A stretch of 64,000 bases of DNA from Prevotella sp. (lineage in GTDB: Bacteria; Bacteroidota; Bacteroidia; Bacteroidales; Bacteroidaceae): positions 1 through 64,000 of the forward strand of contig JAGAAJ010000062.1 of the NCBI GenBank assembly GCA_017615355.1. The letters are read 5' to 3'. Numbering within the stretch: position 1 is the first letter of the stretch; each line of letters opens with the position of its first letter. The position numbers and the translations under genes are program-made. The notes below the pieces were generated by a model. The model was given only the letters and a program-made list of their open reading frames with translations, was not told the origin of the DNA and did no database searches. Positions 43,133 through 49,944 of this stretch are shown piece after piece.

Positions 43133-43726
43133 ATGGCAAAGGACATTGAGGAATTGAAGTTTGTGGCCGACCTGGCTCACAATGGTGGCGTGATGCAGGC
43201 TCAGAACGAAGCGCTGAAGGCCGAGATTGAGTCGCTGAAGGCAGAGAACAAGTCGCTGAAGGCAGAGAACAAATCGCTGAAGGCAGAGAACAAGTCGCTG
43301 AAGGCAGAAGTCAAGCACCTTAGCGAAACGAATGACAAGCAGCAACAGCTGCTGATTCAGAAAGATCAGATGATTGCCGAGGGCATTCACAAGCCGGTGG
43401 TGGTGGTGAACAAATACTACCTGTTGTCGGTGCCCAAGACGTGCCAATACGTGAGCACGCTCGATAACGACGGACGTCGCTTCGTGGGCCATTTCATGCA
43501 CCACACGCTGTCTGACGGCACGCCCATGAGCGTTATTGAGCAGGTGGACGAGATGACGCAGCTGGAGGCCAGTCAGGACGGCCGTCTGGCGGGAGCCATA
43601 GAGGAGCTGGCCAGCAGGCCCATGACGCAGAACACCTATCAGGCCCCCGTAGGGCAGGTGTTGGAACATGTTGAAAAAGTTGATCACATAAATAATGACA
43701 GAGATGGGAAAAGACCACAAGAGTGA
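43133..43726 (+). CDS. Coiled-coil protein with 21-bp repeat heptads, accessory module
   Basis: A 197-residue protein. Residues 22-75 are a heptad coiled coil made of near-identical SLKAENK units, encoded by a 21-bp DNA repeat (about 43207-43313). After it come LSETNDKQQQLLIQKDQMI, a globular middle (KPVVVVNKYYLLSVPKTCQYVSTLDNDGRRFVGHFMHHTLSDG) and a C-terminal YQAPVGQVLEHVEKVDHINN motif. That last motif recurs at the start of the next protein (NAPIGQHIDHVDTIN). I recognise no named family. The last 32 bp overlap the next gene. Confidence 0.75.
   Translation: MAKDIEELKFVADLAHNGGVMQAQNEALKAEIESLKAENKSLKAENKSLKAENKSLKAEVKHLSETNDKQQQLLIQKDQMIAEGIHKPVVVVNKYYLLSVPKTCQYVSTLDNDGRRFVGHFMHHTLSDGTPMSVIEQVDEMTQLEASQDGRLAGAIEELASRPMTQNTYQAPVGQVLEHVEKVDHINNDRDGKRPQE
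43207..43313 (+). repeat. 21-bp coding tandem repeat
   Basis: Unit TCGCTGAAGGCAGAGAACAA plus G/A, three nearly perfect copies with degenerate copies on both sides; each unit encodes one coiled-coil heptad, so copy-number changes keep the frame and the register. Confidence 0.85.
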
Positions 43727-44141
43727 GATTCACATCACCAACAACTTCAATGCGCCCATCGGGCAGCATATAGACCACGTGGACACCATCAACTTCCGCA
43801 TGGACCATGACGGCAACTTCCACTTCGGCATGGTAGAACAGGTGAACGGCGAGCCCGACAGGATGCCGCATGCCGGGACGGAGAAAGCGGCGGATGAAAA
43901 TACTGACGTTGTTGAAAGGCTGAAGCCTATTTTCTACAACGATGAAGAGAATGTGAGAACCTTCCTTAAGGAGATTGCCGGCATGAAGGCCAAAGACATT
44001 ACAGAGCTTGTCAACAGCTGGGTAAAGGCCAAGCGAATCTCCGACTACGGAAACAGCAGGAAAGGGGACTTGTGGGAGATTCTCACAGACGCAAAGCTAT
44101 ACGACAGGACACTACAAAACTGGTGCAGGAGAGTTTACTAA
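43695..44141 (+). CDS. Accessory-module protein sharing the APxGQxxxHV motif
   Basis: A 148-residue protein (an ATG at 43704 is also possible). The N-terminal ITNNFNAPIGQHIDHVDTINFRMDHDGNFHFG is rich in Asn/His/Asp and looks beta-stranded. The C-terminal half (VERLKPIFYNDEENVRTFLKEIAGMKAKDITELVNSWVKAKRISDYGNSRKGDLWEILTDAKLYDRTLQNWCRRVY) is helical and basic, possibly nucleic-acid binding. Unknown family. Overlaps the upstream gene by 32 bp and ends at a strong terminator. Confidence 0.75.
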   Translation: MTEMGKDHKSEIHITNNFNAPIGQHIDHVDTINFRMDHDGNFHFGMVEQVNGEPDRMPHAGTEKAADENTDVVERLKPIFYNDEENVRTFLKEIAGMKAKDITELVNSWVKAKRISDYGNSRKGDLWEILTDAKLYDRTLQNWCRRVY

Positions 44142-44157
44142 ACTCTCCTTTTTTTGT
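44128..44157 (+). terminator. Terminator at the end of the coiled-coil gene pair
   Basis: Stem GGAGAGTTTA / TAAACTCTCC followed by TTTTTTT; the stop codon lies in the loop. Confidence 0.9.
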
Positions 44158-44177
44158 GTAATATCGCGACGTTTCTG

Positions 44178-44240
44178 AAGCCAAAAGTTTATGGTTTCAG
44201 TTTATAAAAGTTTATAGTAGTTTATAGAGGTTTATGGCCT
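44178..44240 (+). repeat. GTTTATA echo repeats
   Basis: GTTTAT-type words recur at roughly 7-13 bp spacing (AAAAGTTTATGG, AGTTTATAAAAGTTTATAG, AGTTTATAGAGGTTTATGG). Apart from the promoter at 44285 this 228-bp gap holds nothing else. Confidence 0.6.
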
Positions 44241-44284
44241 TTCAACTACTGTTTCAAATCCTTTTCAGGCTATAATAATGTGCG

Positions 44285-44292
44285 TAACTTTG
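44285..44292 (+). promoter_or_regulatory. Promoter -7 box for the P5-like gene
   Basis: TAACTTTG, with a leader of 77 bp to the ATG at 44370. Confidence 0.65.
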
Positions 44293-44369
44293 CTGTGCAT
44301 TTGGAGATAAAAGGGCCCAAAAATTACTCCGAACACGAACATTATTATTTAAAACAAAAACGAAAAATT

Positions 44370-44813
44370 ATGGAAAAGACAAACAACACCCCTCGCGGCA
44401 TCCGCAACGGCAACCCGCTGAACATCCGCCGCACATTGACAAAGTGGAAGGGCTTGCGCGAAACGCAGACGGACAAGAGCTTTGCTCAGTTCGAGTCGCT
44501 GGCCTACGGCTACCGCGCCGCCTTCATCCTGCTGAAACAGTATTACAGGAAGTACAGGCTGAAGACCATCCAAGGGATTATTAGCCGCTGGGCTCCGCCC
44601 TCCGACGGCAACGCCACCAGCAAGTACATCACCTTCGTATGCCACAAGGCTGGCGTGGAGCCCGCTGAGCAGCTGCCCTTCATCACCGAAGACCCGATGC
44701 TCTGGTTCAACATCATCCGGGCAATGGCCCAGCAGGAGAACGGCCAGACGGCGGGCACGATGAACGACGTAATCCTCGGCTACGTGATGGCCTTCGAGAA
44801 TGAGATGAAGTAG
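44370..44813 (+). CDS. Phage structural protein P5-like / lysozyme-like protein
   Basis: A 147-residue protein starting MEKTNNTPRGIRNGNPLNIRR, with TKWKGLRETQTDKSFAQFESLAYGYRAAFILLKQYYRKYRLKTIQGIISRWAPPSDGNATSKYITFVCHKAGV. GIRNxNPxNIR, the W.GL...QTDxxFxQFxSxxYGYRA block and the RWAPP motif are typical of the family annotated as structural protein P5 in Bacteroidetes phages and islands, related to muramidase folds. It has no signal peptide. It occupies the place where an amidase is found in related smalltalk/HU modules. Confidence 0.8.
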   Translation: MEKTNNTPRGIRNGNPLNIRRTLTKWKGLRETQTDKSFAQFESLAYGYRAAFILLKQYYRKYRLKTIQGIISRWAPPSDGNATSKYITFVCHKAGVEPAEQLPFITEDPMLWFNIIRAMAQQENGQTAGTMNDVILGYVMAFENEMK

Positions 44814-44816
44814 CCG

Positions 44817-44966
44817 AAACGTACGAAAGTACTAAGTACGAAAGTACGTTTACCGTTAGGTAGAGTATAGTAAAACTTCAATATTTATATATTACATAGT
44901 AATATATTAAATATTGGCCTCAAATCCGAGGCTAAACGTACTGAGTACTTTCGTACTTTCGTACTA
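44817..44966. repeat. Two inverted copies of the GTACTTTCGTAC palindrome family
   Basis: The copy at about 44817-44853 reads AAACGTACGAAAGTACT, then AAGTACGAAAGTACGTTT; the second at about 44931-44966 reads in the opposite sense (TAAACGTACTGAGTACTTTC) beside a GCCTC/GAGGC hairpin. Both belong to the same family as the copies at 38243 and 48213. The stretch between is AT-rich (TATATATTACATAGTAATAT). Confidence 0.75.
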
Positions 44967-44992
44967 TTGCAAAAACATTTAATCAATTGAAT

Positions 44993-45487
44993 ATGAGCGA
45001 ATTAGTAAAAAGCACAAAAGGCACGGTTCGCCAATACAAAGATGACTCGTTGGAGTTTATTCCGCAGGGAAAGGGCGAACCCGTGTATGAACACTCCTAC
45101 AAAGTAGGAGAGGCCACCATCGGCAAGACTAAATCCACAGGAAAGTCGAATTATGTGGCCAAGTTGAAATGTAGCACCGACGAAGCCGACCCCTGCGAAG
45201 TGATGCACCAGCAGCTGGACAAGCTGGCCAAGAAGGAATGGCCCGACCGCGACACGTCCACCGACAAGCCCCGCGGCAAGGTGCTGCTGAAGGAAGACGG
45301 TGCCTATATGGCCGTCAACGCCACAAAGGGCGTTATCTCTATCCACCTCGACATTGACCTGTCAGAGGGTTGTGACTACGGAACAAAGATTGCTAACTTT
45401 ATCATCAAAACCAACCAATGCTTGTATACCAATCAGGATTTGGTTCGCCGTGCCGCCCGTGCAACCGCGAAACCTTCGAAGCAATAG
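44993..45487 (+). CDS. Small protein preceding the VirE-like gene
   Basis: A 164-residue protein starting MSELVKSTKGTVRQYKDDSLEF. It is charged and soluble, with KVGEATIGKTKSTGKSNYVAKLKCSTDEADPCEVMHQQLDKLAKKEWPDRD in the middle and a basic end RRAARATAKPSKQ. No named family recognised. Its last 70 bp overlap the VirE-like gene in another frame. It may be the separated N-terminal arm of the larger protein or an accessory; a TTG start at 44987 is possible. Confidence 0.7.
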   Translation: MSELVKSTKGTVRQYKDDSLEFIPQGKGEPVYEHSYKVGEATIGKTKSTGKSNYVAKLKCSTDEADPCEVMHQQLDKLAKKEWPDRDTSTDKPRGKVLLKEDGAYMAVNATKGVISIHLDIDLSEGCDYGTKIANFIIKTNQCLYTNQDLVRRAARATAKPSKQ

Positions 45488-47925
45488 CCAAGAGCGACGA
45501 CGTAAAGACCAAGACTGCCGACGCCCGCGAGGCGCTGGCCAAGGGTGACAAAAAGACCTATGCCGCCATCAAGCAGACGCTGCCCGGCTTCTGCTTCATG
45601 GCCAACTTCAAGCCCAACAAGGGCAAGGACGGAAAATTCCGCGAGGACACGTGGCGCCTGCAGAGTGCCGCCGTGCTGACGGGCCTTGTGATGCTCGACT
45701 ACGACCACATCGAATTTCCCGCCCGCGACTTTATGGAGCGCATCCCGCAGCATATGTTTGCCGACGACTGCGACAGCCAGGTGCTCTATGTGGGAGCGAC
45801 CGTCAGCGGCGGCGAGCCTGGCGGCGGTGTGCGCGTGGTGTGCAAGGCCGACATCAAGCGCGGCAACCTGGCCGATAACCAGCAGTATCTCTCCCGCATC
45901 TTCAAGATGGAATGCGACAAGAGCATCAAGAATGCCGACCGCACATCGTTTGCCGTGCCAATTAGCGACATCTACTATCTGGATAACCAGCTCTTCACCT
46001 ATCAGAATGACGAGTATGATAAGATGTATGGGGAGCAGTACCGTCGCGGGGACAGCCGCGCAGCCAATGCAAAGGTTGATGGTGGAAGGTTGATGGTTGA
46101 TGGAGATTACCGCACTTCGCCTCAAAACACTTCTCAATCCACCATCCACCATCCACAATCAACCATTGAATCCACCATCCACCATCCACAATCAACCATT
46201 GAATCCACCATCCACAATCAACCATCCACCATGTACAACGGCATCCCCTTCCAGACGATCGTCGAACGCTGGATTAAGCAGAATGGTGCTCCGCAGCCTG
46301 GTGAACGCCACCTGAGTGCCCTACGCCTCGCTGCCGACCTGCGCTACCTCTGCGACAACGATGCTGCAAAGATCAAGCAGGTGATGCTGCTGGCTCCCTT
46401 CGTGCAGGAGATCATCAGCGAGAGAGGTGAAAGGGAGATTGACGACATCTGTACGGATGTCGTGGGAAGAAAGATGAACCTGACGATGCCCAAGCGGCTA
46501 GCCGCTGTGGTTGACACTTCTCAATCCACCATCCACAATCAACCATCCACCAACGAACTCGACATATATGCCCAGTTCTGGGAGCGCCTCAAGCCCCTGC
46601 TCGACGGGCCCTACGAGCTGGCCACCTACCGCATGGAGGACTATAACAAGCTGGGCGGAGTGTTTGCTGCCGGCACGATGTTCTGCACGCTGATGACCCG
46701 CTGCTGGTACCGCCACTTCGACGGCGAGGAGCAGCGCATGAATCCCCAGGCCTACCTCATCGGCGATCCTGCCAGCGGCAAGGGCGAGGCCGAGAAGATG
46801 GACAAGATCATCATGGCTCCCGTCATCGTGGCCGACCGCGTGGGACGTGACGCGGAAGAGAAGTACAAGGAGCTGAAAAACGAGCGCAGCACCAGCTCGA
46901 AGGCACAGAAGGGTGAGGCATTGAAGCGGCCTGAGTACGTCATCCGCTACCTGCCCTCGAAGACATCGAATGCCGTCTTCTACCGTCGCTCCAAGAACGC
47001 CGTGGAAATGATCAATGGCGAGAAGTTCCCGCTCCACCTCTACACCTTCGACTCGGAGCTGGACAGTAATACCTCAGCCCAGAGCGGCGGCAGCTGGATT
47101 GGCAAGCACGACATCGAGCTGAAGGCCTTCCACAACGAGTACACGGGCGTGGACTTCGCCAACAACGACTCGGTGAACGACAACCTGCAGATCTTCTACA
47201 ACAGCGTCGTGTCGGGCACCCCCATCTCGCTGGCGAGGAAGATCACCCCAAGGAACGTCAACGACGGATTGTGCTCGCGCTTGGCCATCTTCAAGATGGT
47301 GTCGAACAAGTATAAGATGATAGCCAGGGGCAACCGCAACCTCAACCACGAGAAGCGCTGCAAGTTGCAGCAATGGGCCTTTAAGTTCGACAAGCTGCAG
47401 GGCGAGCTGCCCATCAAGAAACTCGTCGACCACGTCTACAACCTCTGCGAAGAGTCAGCCTCACAGGCCGAGCTGGAGGGCGACGAAGTGCTCGACTATC
47501 TGCGCAAGCGTGCCGTATTCTATGCCATCTGGTTCACCGTGCCGAGGATCATGGCCCGTGCCATCACAGAAGCGGAAAAGAAGAAAGAAGCCGATGTGAT
47601 GAAGGTGGTCAAAGTAGAGAAGAGCGACCTCGACTTCGCCTCCCTCATCTACGATGCCATCATCTACTGGCAGGACTTCTTCTTCGGCCGTCAGCTGCAG
47701 GAGTCGTGGGAGAATGCCAAGCGCGACATGAAGCCGCGCCCCAAGAGAACGTTCAACACCCTCTCCTATAACAACCTGCCCAGGAAGTTCAGCATTAAGG
47801 ATGTAGAGCAAGAGGCGCATATCTCGAGCAATGCTGCCGGGACGCAGATAGACCGCTGGATAAAGGCAGGATTCGTCAAGCGGGTAGAGCGCGGCGTGTA
47901 TGAGAAAATAGCCATCAACCTGTAA
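45418..47925 (+). CDS. VirE_N / DUF3987 primase-helicase-like protein
   Basis: An 835-residue protein. Residues 20-200 match the VirE N-terminal domain (KKTYAAIKQTLPGFCFMANF ... TGLVMLDYDHIEFPARDFMERI ... YVGATVSGGEPGGGVRVVCKADI). Two low-complexity STIHxPQ inserts follow (about 46121-46230 and 46519-46552). From about residue 380 the DUF3987 ATPase-like domain has a Walker A (IGDPASGKGEAEKMDK), YRRSKNAVEMINGEKFPLHLYTFDSELDSNTS and LCSRLAIFKM. The C-terminus is a winged-helix-like segment (FSIKDVEQEAHISSNAAGTQIDRWIKAGFVKRVERGVYEKI). Such proteins resemble replication primase-helicases of islands. The start overlaps the upstream gene by 70 bp. Confidence 0.85.
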   Translation: MLVYQSGFGSPCRPCNRETFEAIAKSDDVKTKTADAREALAKGDKKTYAAIKQTLPGFCFMANFKPNKGKDGKFREDTWRLQSAAVLTGLVMLDYDHIEFPARDFMERIPQHMFADDCDSQVLYVGATVSGGEPGGGVRVVCKADIKRGNLADNQQYLSRIFKMECDKSIKNADRTSFAVPISDIYYLDNQLFTYQNDEYDKMYGEQYRRGDSRAANAKVDGGRLMVDGDYRTSPQNTSQSTIHHPQSTIESTIHHPQSTIESTIHNQPSTMYNGIPFQTIVERWIKQNGAPQPGERHLSALRLAADLRYLCDNDAAKIKQVMLLAPFVQEIISERGEREIDDICTDVVGRKMNLTMPKRLAAVVDTSQSTIHNQPSTNELDIYAQFWERLKPLLDGPYELATYRMEDYNKLGGVFAAGTMFCTLMTRCWYRHFDGEEQRMNPQAYLIGDPASGKGEAEKMDKIIMAPVIVADRVGRDAEEKYKELKNERSTSSKAQKGEALKRPEYVIRYLPSKTSNAVFYRRSKNAVEMINGEKFPLHLYTFDSELDSNTSAQSGGSWIGKHDIELKAFHNEYTGVDFANNDSVNDNLQIFYNSVVSGTPISLARKITPRNVNDGLCSRLAIFKMVSNKYKMIARGNRNLNHEKRCKLQQWAFKFDKLQGELPIKKLVDHVYNLCEESASQAELEGDEVLDYLRKRAVFYAIWFTVPRIMARAITEAEKKKEADVMKVVKVEKSDLDFASLIYDAIIYWQDFFFGRQLQESWENAKRDMKPRPKRTFNTLSYNNLPRKFSIKDVEQEAHISSNAAGTQIDRWIKAGFVKRVERGVYEKIAINL
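46073..46230 (+). repeat. Low-complexity repeat inside the VirE-like gene
   Basis: A GGTTGATGG-type tract (46073-46106) is followed, from 46135, by its reverse complement type CAATCCACCATCCAC repeated in a 33-bp tandem unit (ending in AATCAACCATTG). The DNA could fold as a hairpin. A second shorter copy is at 46519-46552 in the same gene. Confidence 0.85.
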
Positions 47926-47928
47926 GCG

Positions 47929-48210
47929 ATGGGATACACCAAAGACACCCCGGTGGCGCGCTCCCACCTCAACAGCCTGAAAGACGAGCTGGGCGAGCTG
48001 TTCACGGTGAAGGGAGAGACGCCCCTCTCCTTCAAGCTCAAGGCCGACAAGCCCTTCGTCATCGGCATGCTGATAGGCCATATCTTCAACAAATGGCACA
48101 AGGAAGGGGTCAGCTTCGACCAGCTGCAGCTCAACATGGAGGAAAACACCCTCTTCCTCAGGATTTGCCGCAACCCCGGAATGAACCAGATGAAGGTGGA
48201 TTTTCTATGA
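47929..48210 (+). CDS. Small protein following the VirE-like gene
   Basis: A 93-residue protein starting MGYTKDTPVARSHLNSLKDELGELFTVKGETPLSFKLKADKPFVIGMLIGHIFNKWHKEGVSFDQLQLNMEENTLFLRI. No recognised family. The start is 3 bp after the VirE-like stop, so it is co-translated. Mixed alpha/beta, soluble. Ends 2 bp before the right palindrome repeat. Confidence 0.75.
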   Translation: MGYTKDTPVARSHLNSLKDELGELFTVKGETPLSFKLKADKPFVIGMLIGHIFNKWHKEGVSFDQLQLNMEENTLFLRICRNPGMNQMKVDFL

Positions 48211-48212
48211 AA

Positions 48213-48269
48213 CTTACGAAAGTACTTAGTACGATAGTACGTTTAGCCCCCAATTTCGGGGGCTTTTTT
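48213..48269 (+). repeat. Palindrome-plus-hairpin repeat, right copy
   Basis: CTTACGAAAGTACTTA, G, TACGATAGTACGTTTAG, then stem GCCCCC / GGGGGC (48246-48263) and TTTTTT. Inverse-orientation counterpart of 38243-38299; it also terminates the VirE operon. Confidence 0.8.
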
Positions 48270-48280
48270 GTGACACGAAG

Positions 48281-48312
48281 AAAAAACGCTGGCTTTCGGA
48301 TGAAAACCAGCG
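48281..48312 (-). terminator. Terminator of the TPR gene
   Basis: Minus strand: CGCTGG / CCAGCG stem followed by TTTTTT. Confidence 0.75.
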
Positions 48313-48336
48313 CTGTATGAGGGAAACGAAATGTTG

Positions 48337-49830
48337 TTACTTCACGGACTTGCTCAGGGTCTCGACGACCTGCTTGATGCCCTCGTCCTCGGGCTTGATC
48401 TCGAGAATCTTCTGGGCGCACTCGAGGGCTGCCTTGTTGTCCTTCTTCACCTGATAGTTGTAGGACATGAGGTAGCGATAGCTGGTCTCGAGATAGCGCT
48501 TGCCCTGTGCGTCGAGCTCTTCCTGCTCGTTGAGCAGACTGATGACTTCCTCGAAGAAGGGCTTGGCAAGTCCCTGGCTCATGTCGGCGTCGATGTTGGA
48601 GTTGACCATACCGCGCTGGTAGAGTCCATAGGCCTTGACTGAGGGGAACTTCTCGATGAGGTCGACGTAGATCTGGTCGGCGTTCTTGAAGGCGTCGAGC
48701 TGGGCCTGCTTCTGTGCGGCCTTGTCGGCATCGGTGAGGGCGGTGTTGGTCTCGTCGACGGCGAGCGAGCGGGCATAGCGCATGGCCAGCGTGCCGAGGC
48801 CTGCATAGTCGTTGGCGGAGACTTCCTTGCTCAGGTCGAGGTATTTCTTGTAGGTCTCAATGGCGTTGGGATAGTCCTCGAGGCCCTTGTAGGCTTCGGA
48901 CATGGCGGCATAGGTGTTGGCGTGGCCGGAGGGGTCGTCGAGCTCGAACTTCAAACCTTCCTGATACTGCTTGATGGCTTCCTCGAACTGCTTGTTGCCG
49001 CTGAGGGCGTTGCCATAGTTGAGGTAGTCGAGCTCGGAGAGGTTGACGCTGTCCTTGGGGAGCTTGTTGAAGAGTGCATCAGCATAGCCGATGGCATCCT
49101 GGAACTTGCCGGTCTCGGTGCCACAGAAGAGGGCCAGACGTGTCAGCGTGGCATCCTGGGGGAACTTCTGCAGGCCTGTGGTGACGACCTCGAGGCCTTT
49201 CTCGTACTTCTTGGCCAGATAGCAGCAGAAGCCATACTCTATGTAGTCGTTCTTGCGGAGCTGGTCGAGGGGGATGCGTGAGAAGGCGTCCATAGCGGTG
49301 GAGTAGCGTTGTGAGATGTAGCTGATGTGTCCGATGAGTCCGTCGACGGGATAGTCGGGACGCACCTGGCGCAGCTCCTCGAGCTTGGCTACTGCTCCCT
49401 CTGGATCGATCTTACGATAGATGGTGGCATACTTGCGATAGGCCTCCACGAGGTTGCGGTCGTTGAGGATGGCCATCTCATAGTTCTGGGCAGCCTTGCC
49501 GCCATTGTCGGCCAGCACGGCGATGTCGCCCAGCAGCATGTAGGCATTGGCGCACTTGCCCTTGGTAGCCTCGATTGCCTTCTGAGCGGCAATGGCTGCG
49601 TTGGCGGTGTCCTGTACTTCGAGGAAGGCCTGTCCGAATGCCACGAGATTGTCGGCATTCTTCTTGTTCTTCTTGTAGAAGTTGTTCATCTGCTTGCTGA
49701 GGTCAGCAGGCTTACTCTTGATAAGATTCTTTACGGCAGCGATGTCGGCAGCTGTGCCGTCCTGTGCCAGTGCAGCCGTGCTGAAACCCATCAGCAGGGC
49801 GCTTACGAATAAATATTTAATCTGTTTCAT
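48337..49830 (-). CDS. Periplasmic tetratricopeptide-repeat protein of the Ton cluster
   Basis: A 497-residue exported protein with signal peptide MKQIKYLFVSALLMGFSTAALAQ. At least eight TPR units follow (for example ADNLVAFGQAFLEVQDTANAAIAAQKAIEA, ANAYMLLGDIAVLADNGGKAAQNYEMAIL, LDYLNYGNALSGNKQFEEAIKQYQEGL, ANTYAAMSEAYKGLEDYPNAIETYKKYL). It is the last gene of the exbB-exbD-exbD-tonB-pstS-like cluster, where such a TPR protein is conserved in Bacteroidales. Role unknown; a scaffold in the periplasm is likely. Confidence 0.9.
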   Translation of the reverse strand: MKQIKYLFVSALLMGFSTAALAQDGTAADIAAVKNLIKSKPADLSKQMNNFYKKNKKNADNLVAFGQAFLEVQDTANAAIAAQKAIEATKGKCANAYMLLGDIAVLADNGGKAAQNYEMAILNDRNLVEAYRKYATIYRKIDPEGAVAKLEELRQVRPDYPVDGLIGHISYISQRYSTAMDAFSRIPLDQLRKNDYIEYGFCCYLAKKYEKGLEVVTTGLQKFPQDATLTRLALFCGTETGKFQDAIGYADALFNKLPKDSVNLSELDYLNYGNALSGNKQFEEAIKQYQEGLKFELDDPSGHANTYAAMSEAYKGLEDYPNAIETYKKYLDLSKEVSANDYAGLGTLAMRYARSLAVDETNTALTDADKAAQKQAQLDAFKNADQIYVDLIEKFPSVKAYGLYQRGMVNSNIDADMSQGLAKPFFEEVISLLNEQEELDAQGKRYLETSYRYLMSYNYQVKKDNKAALECAQKILEIKPEDEGIKQVVETLSKSVK

Positions 49831-49944
49831 AACTTTCTCTTTTAATGTGTTTGACTTCGTGTTAATGTTCTCTCTTGGTGTGTATTTACTGTCCTGACGA
49901 GGGGTCCTTATCTGTTGCTTTGACTGCTGATCAGGAACAATGGT

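Noticed and set aside
42936..43313. Possible CRISPR array (regular 21-bp spacing)
   Set aside because: The units are contiguous tandem repeats with no unique spacers, one array is coding, and no cas gene is present.
44158..44284. Small RNA in the GTTTATA repeat region
   Set aside because: No promoter or terminator brackets it and the repeats match the general echo class.
41700..48300. Integrase, transposase or attachment site for the accessory block
   Set aside because: No such protein signature was found in any frame; only inverted repeats support mobility.
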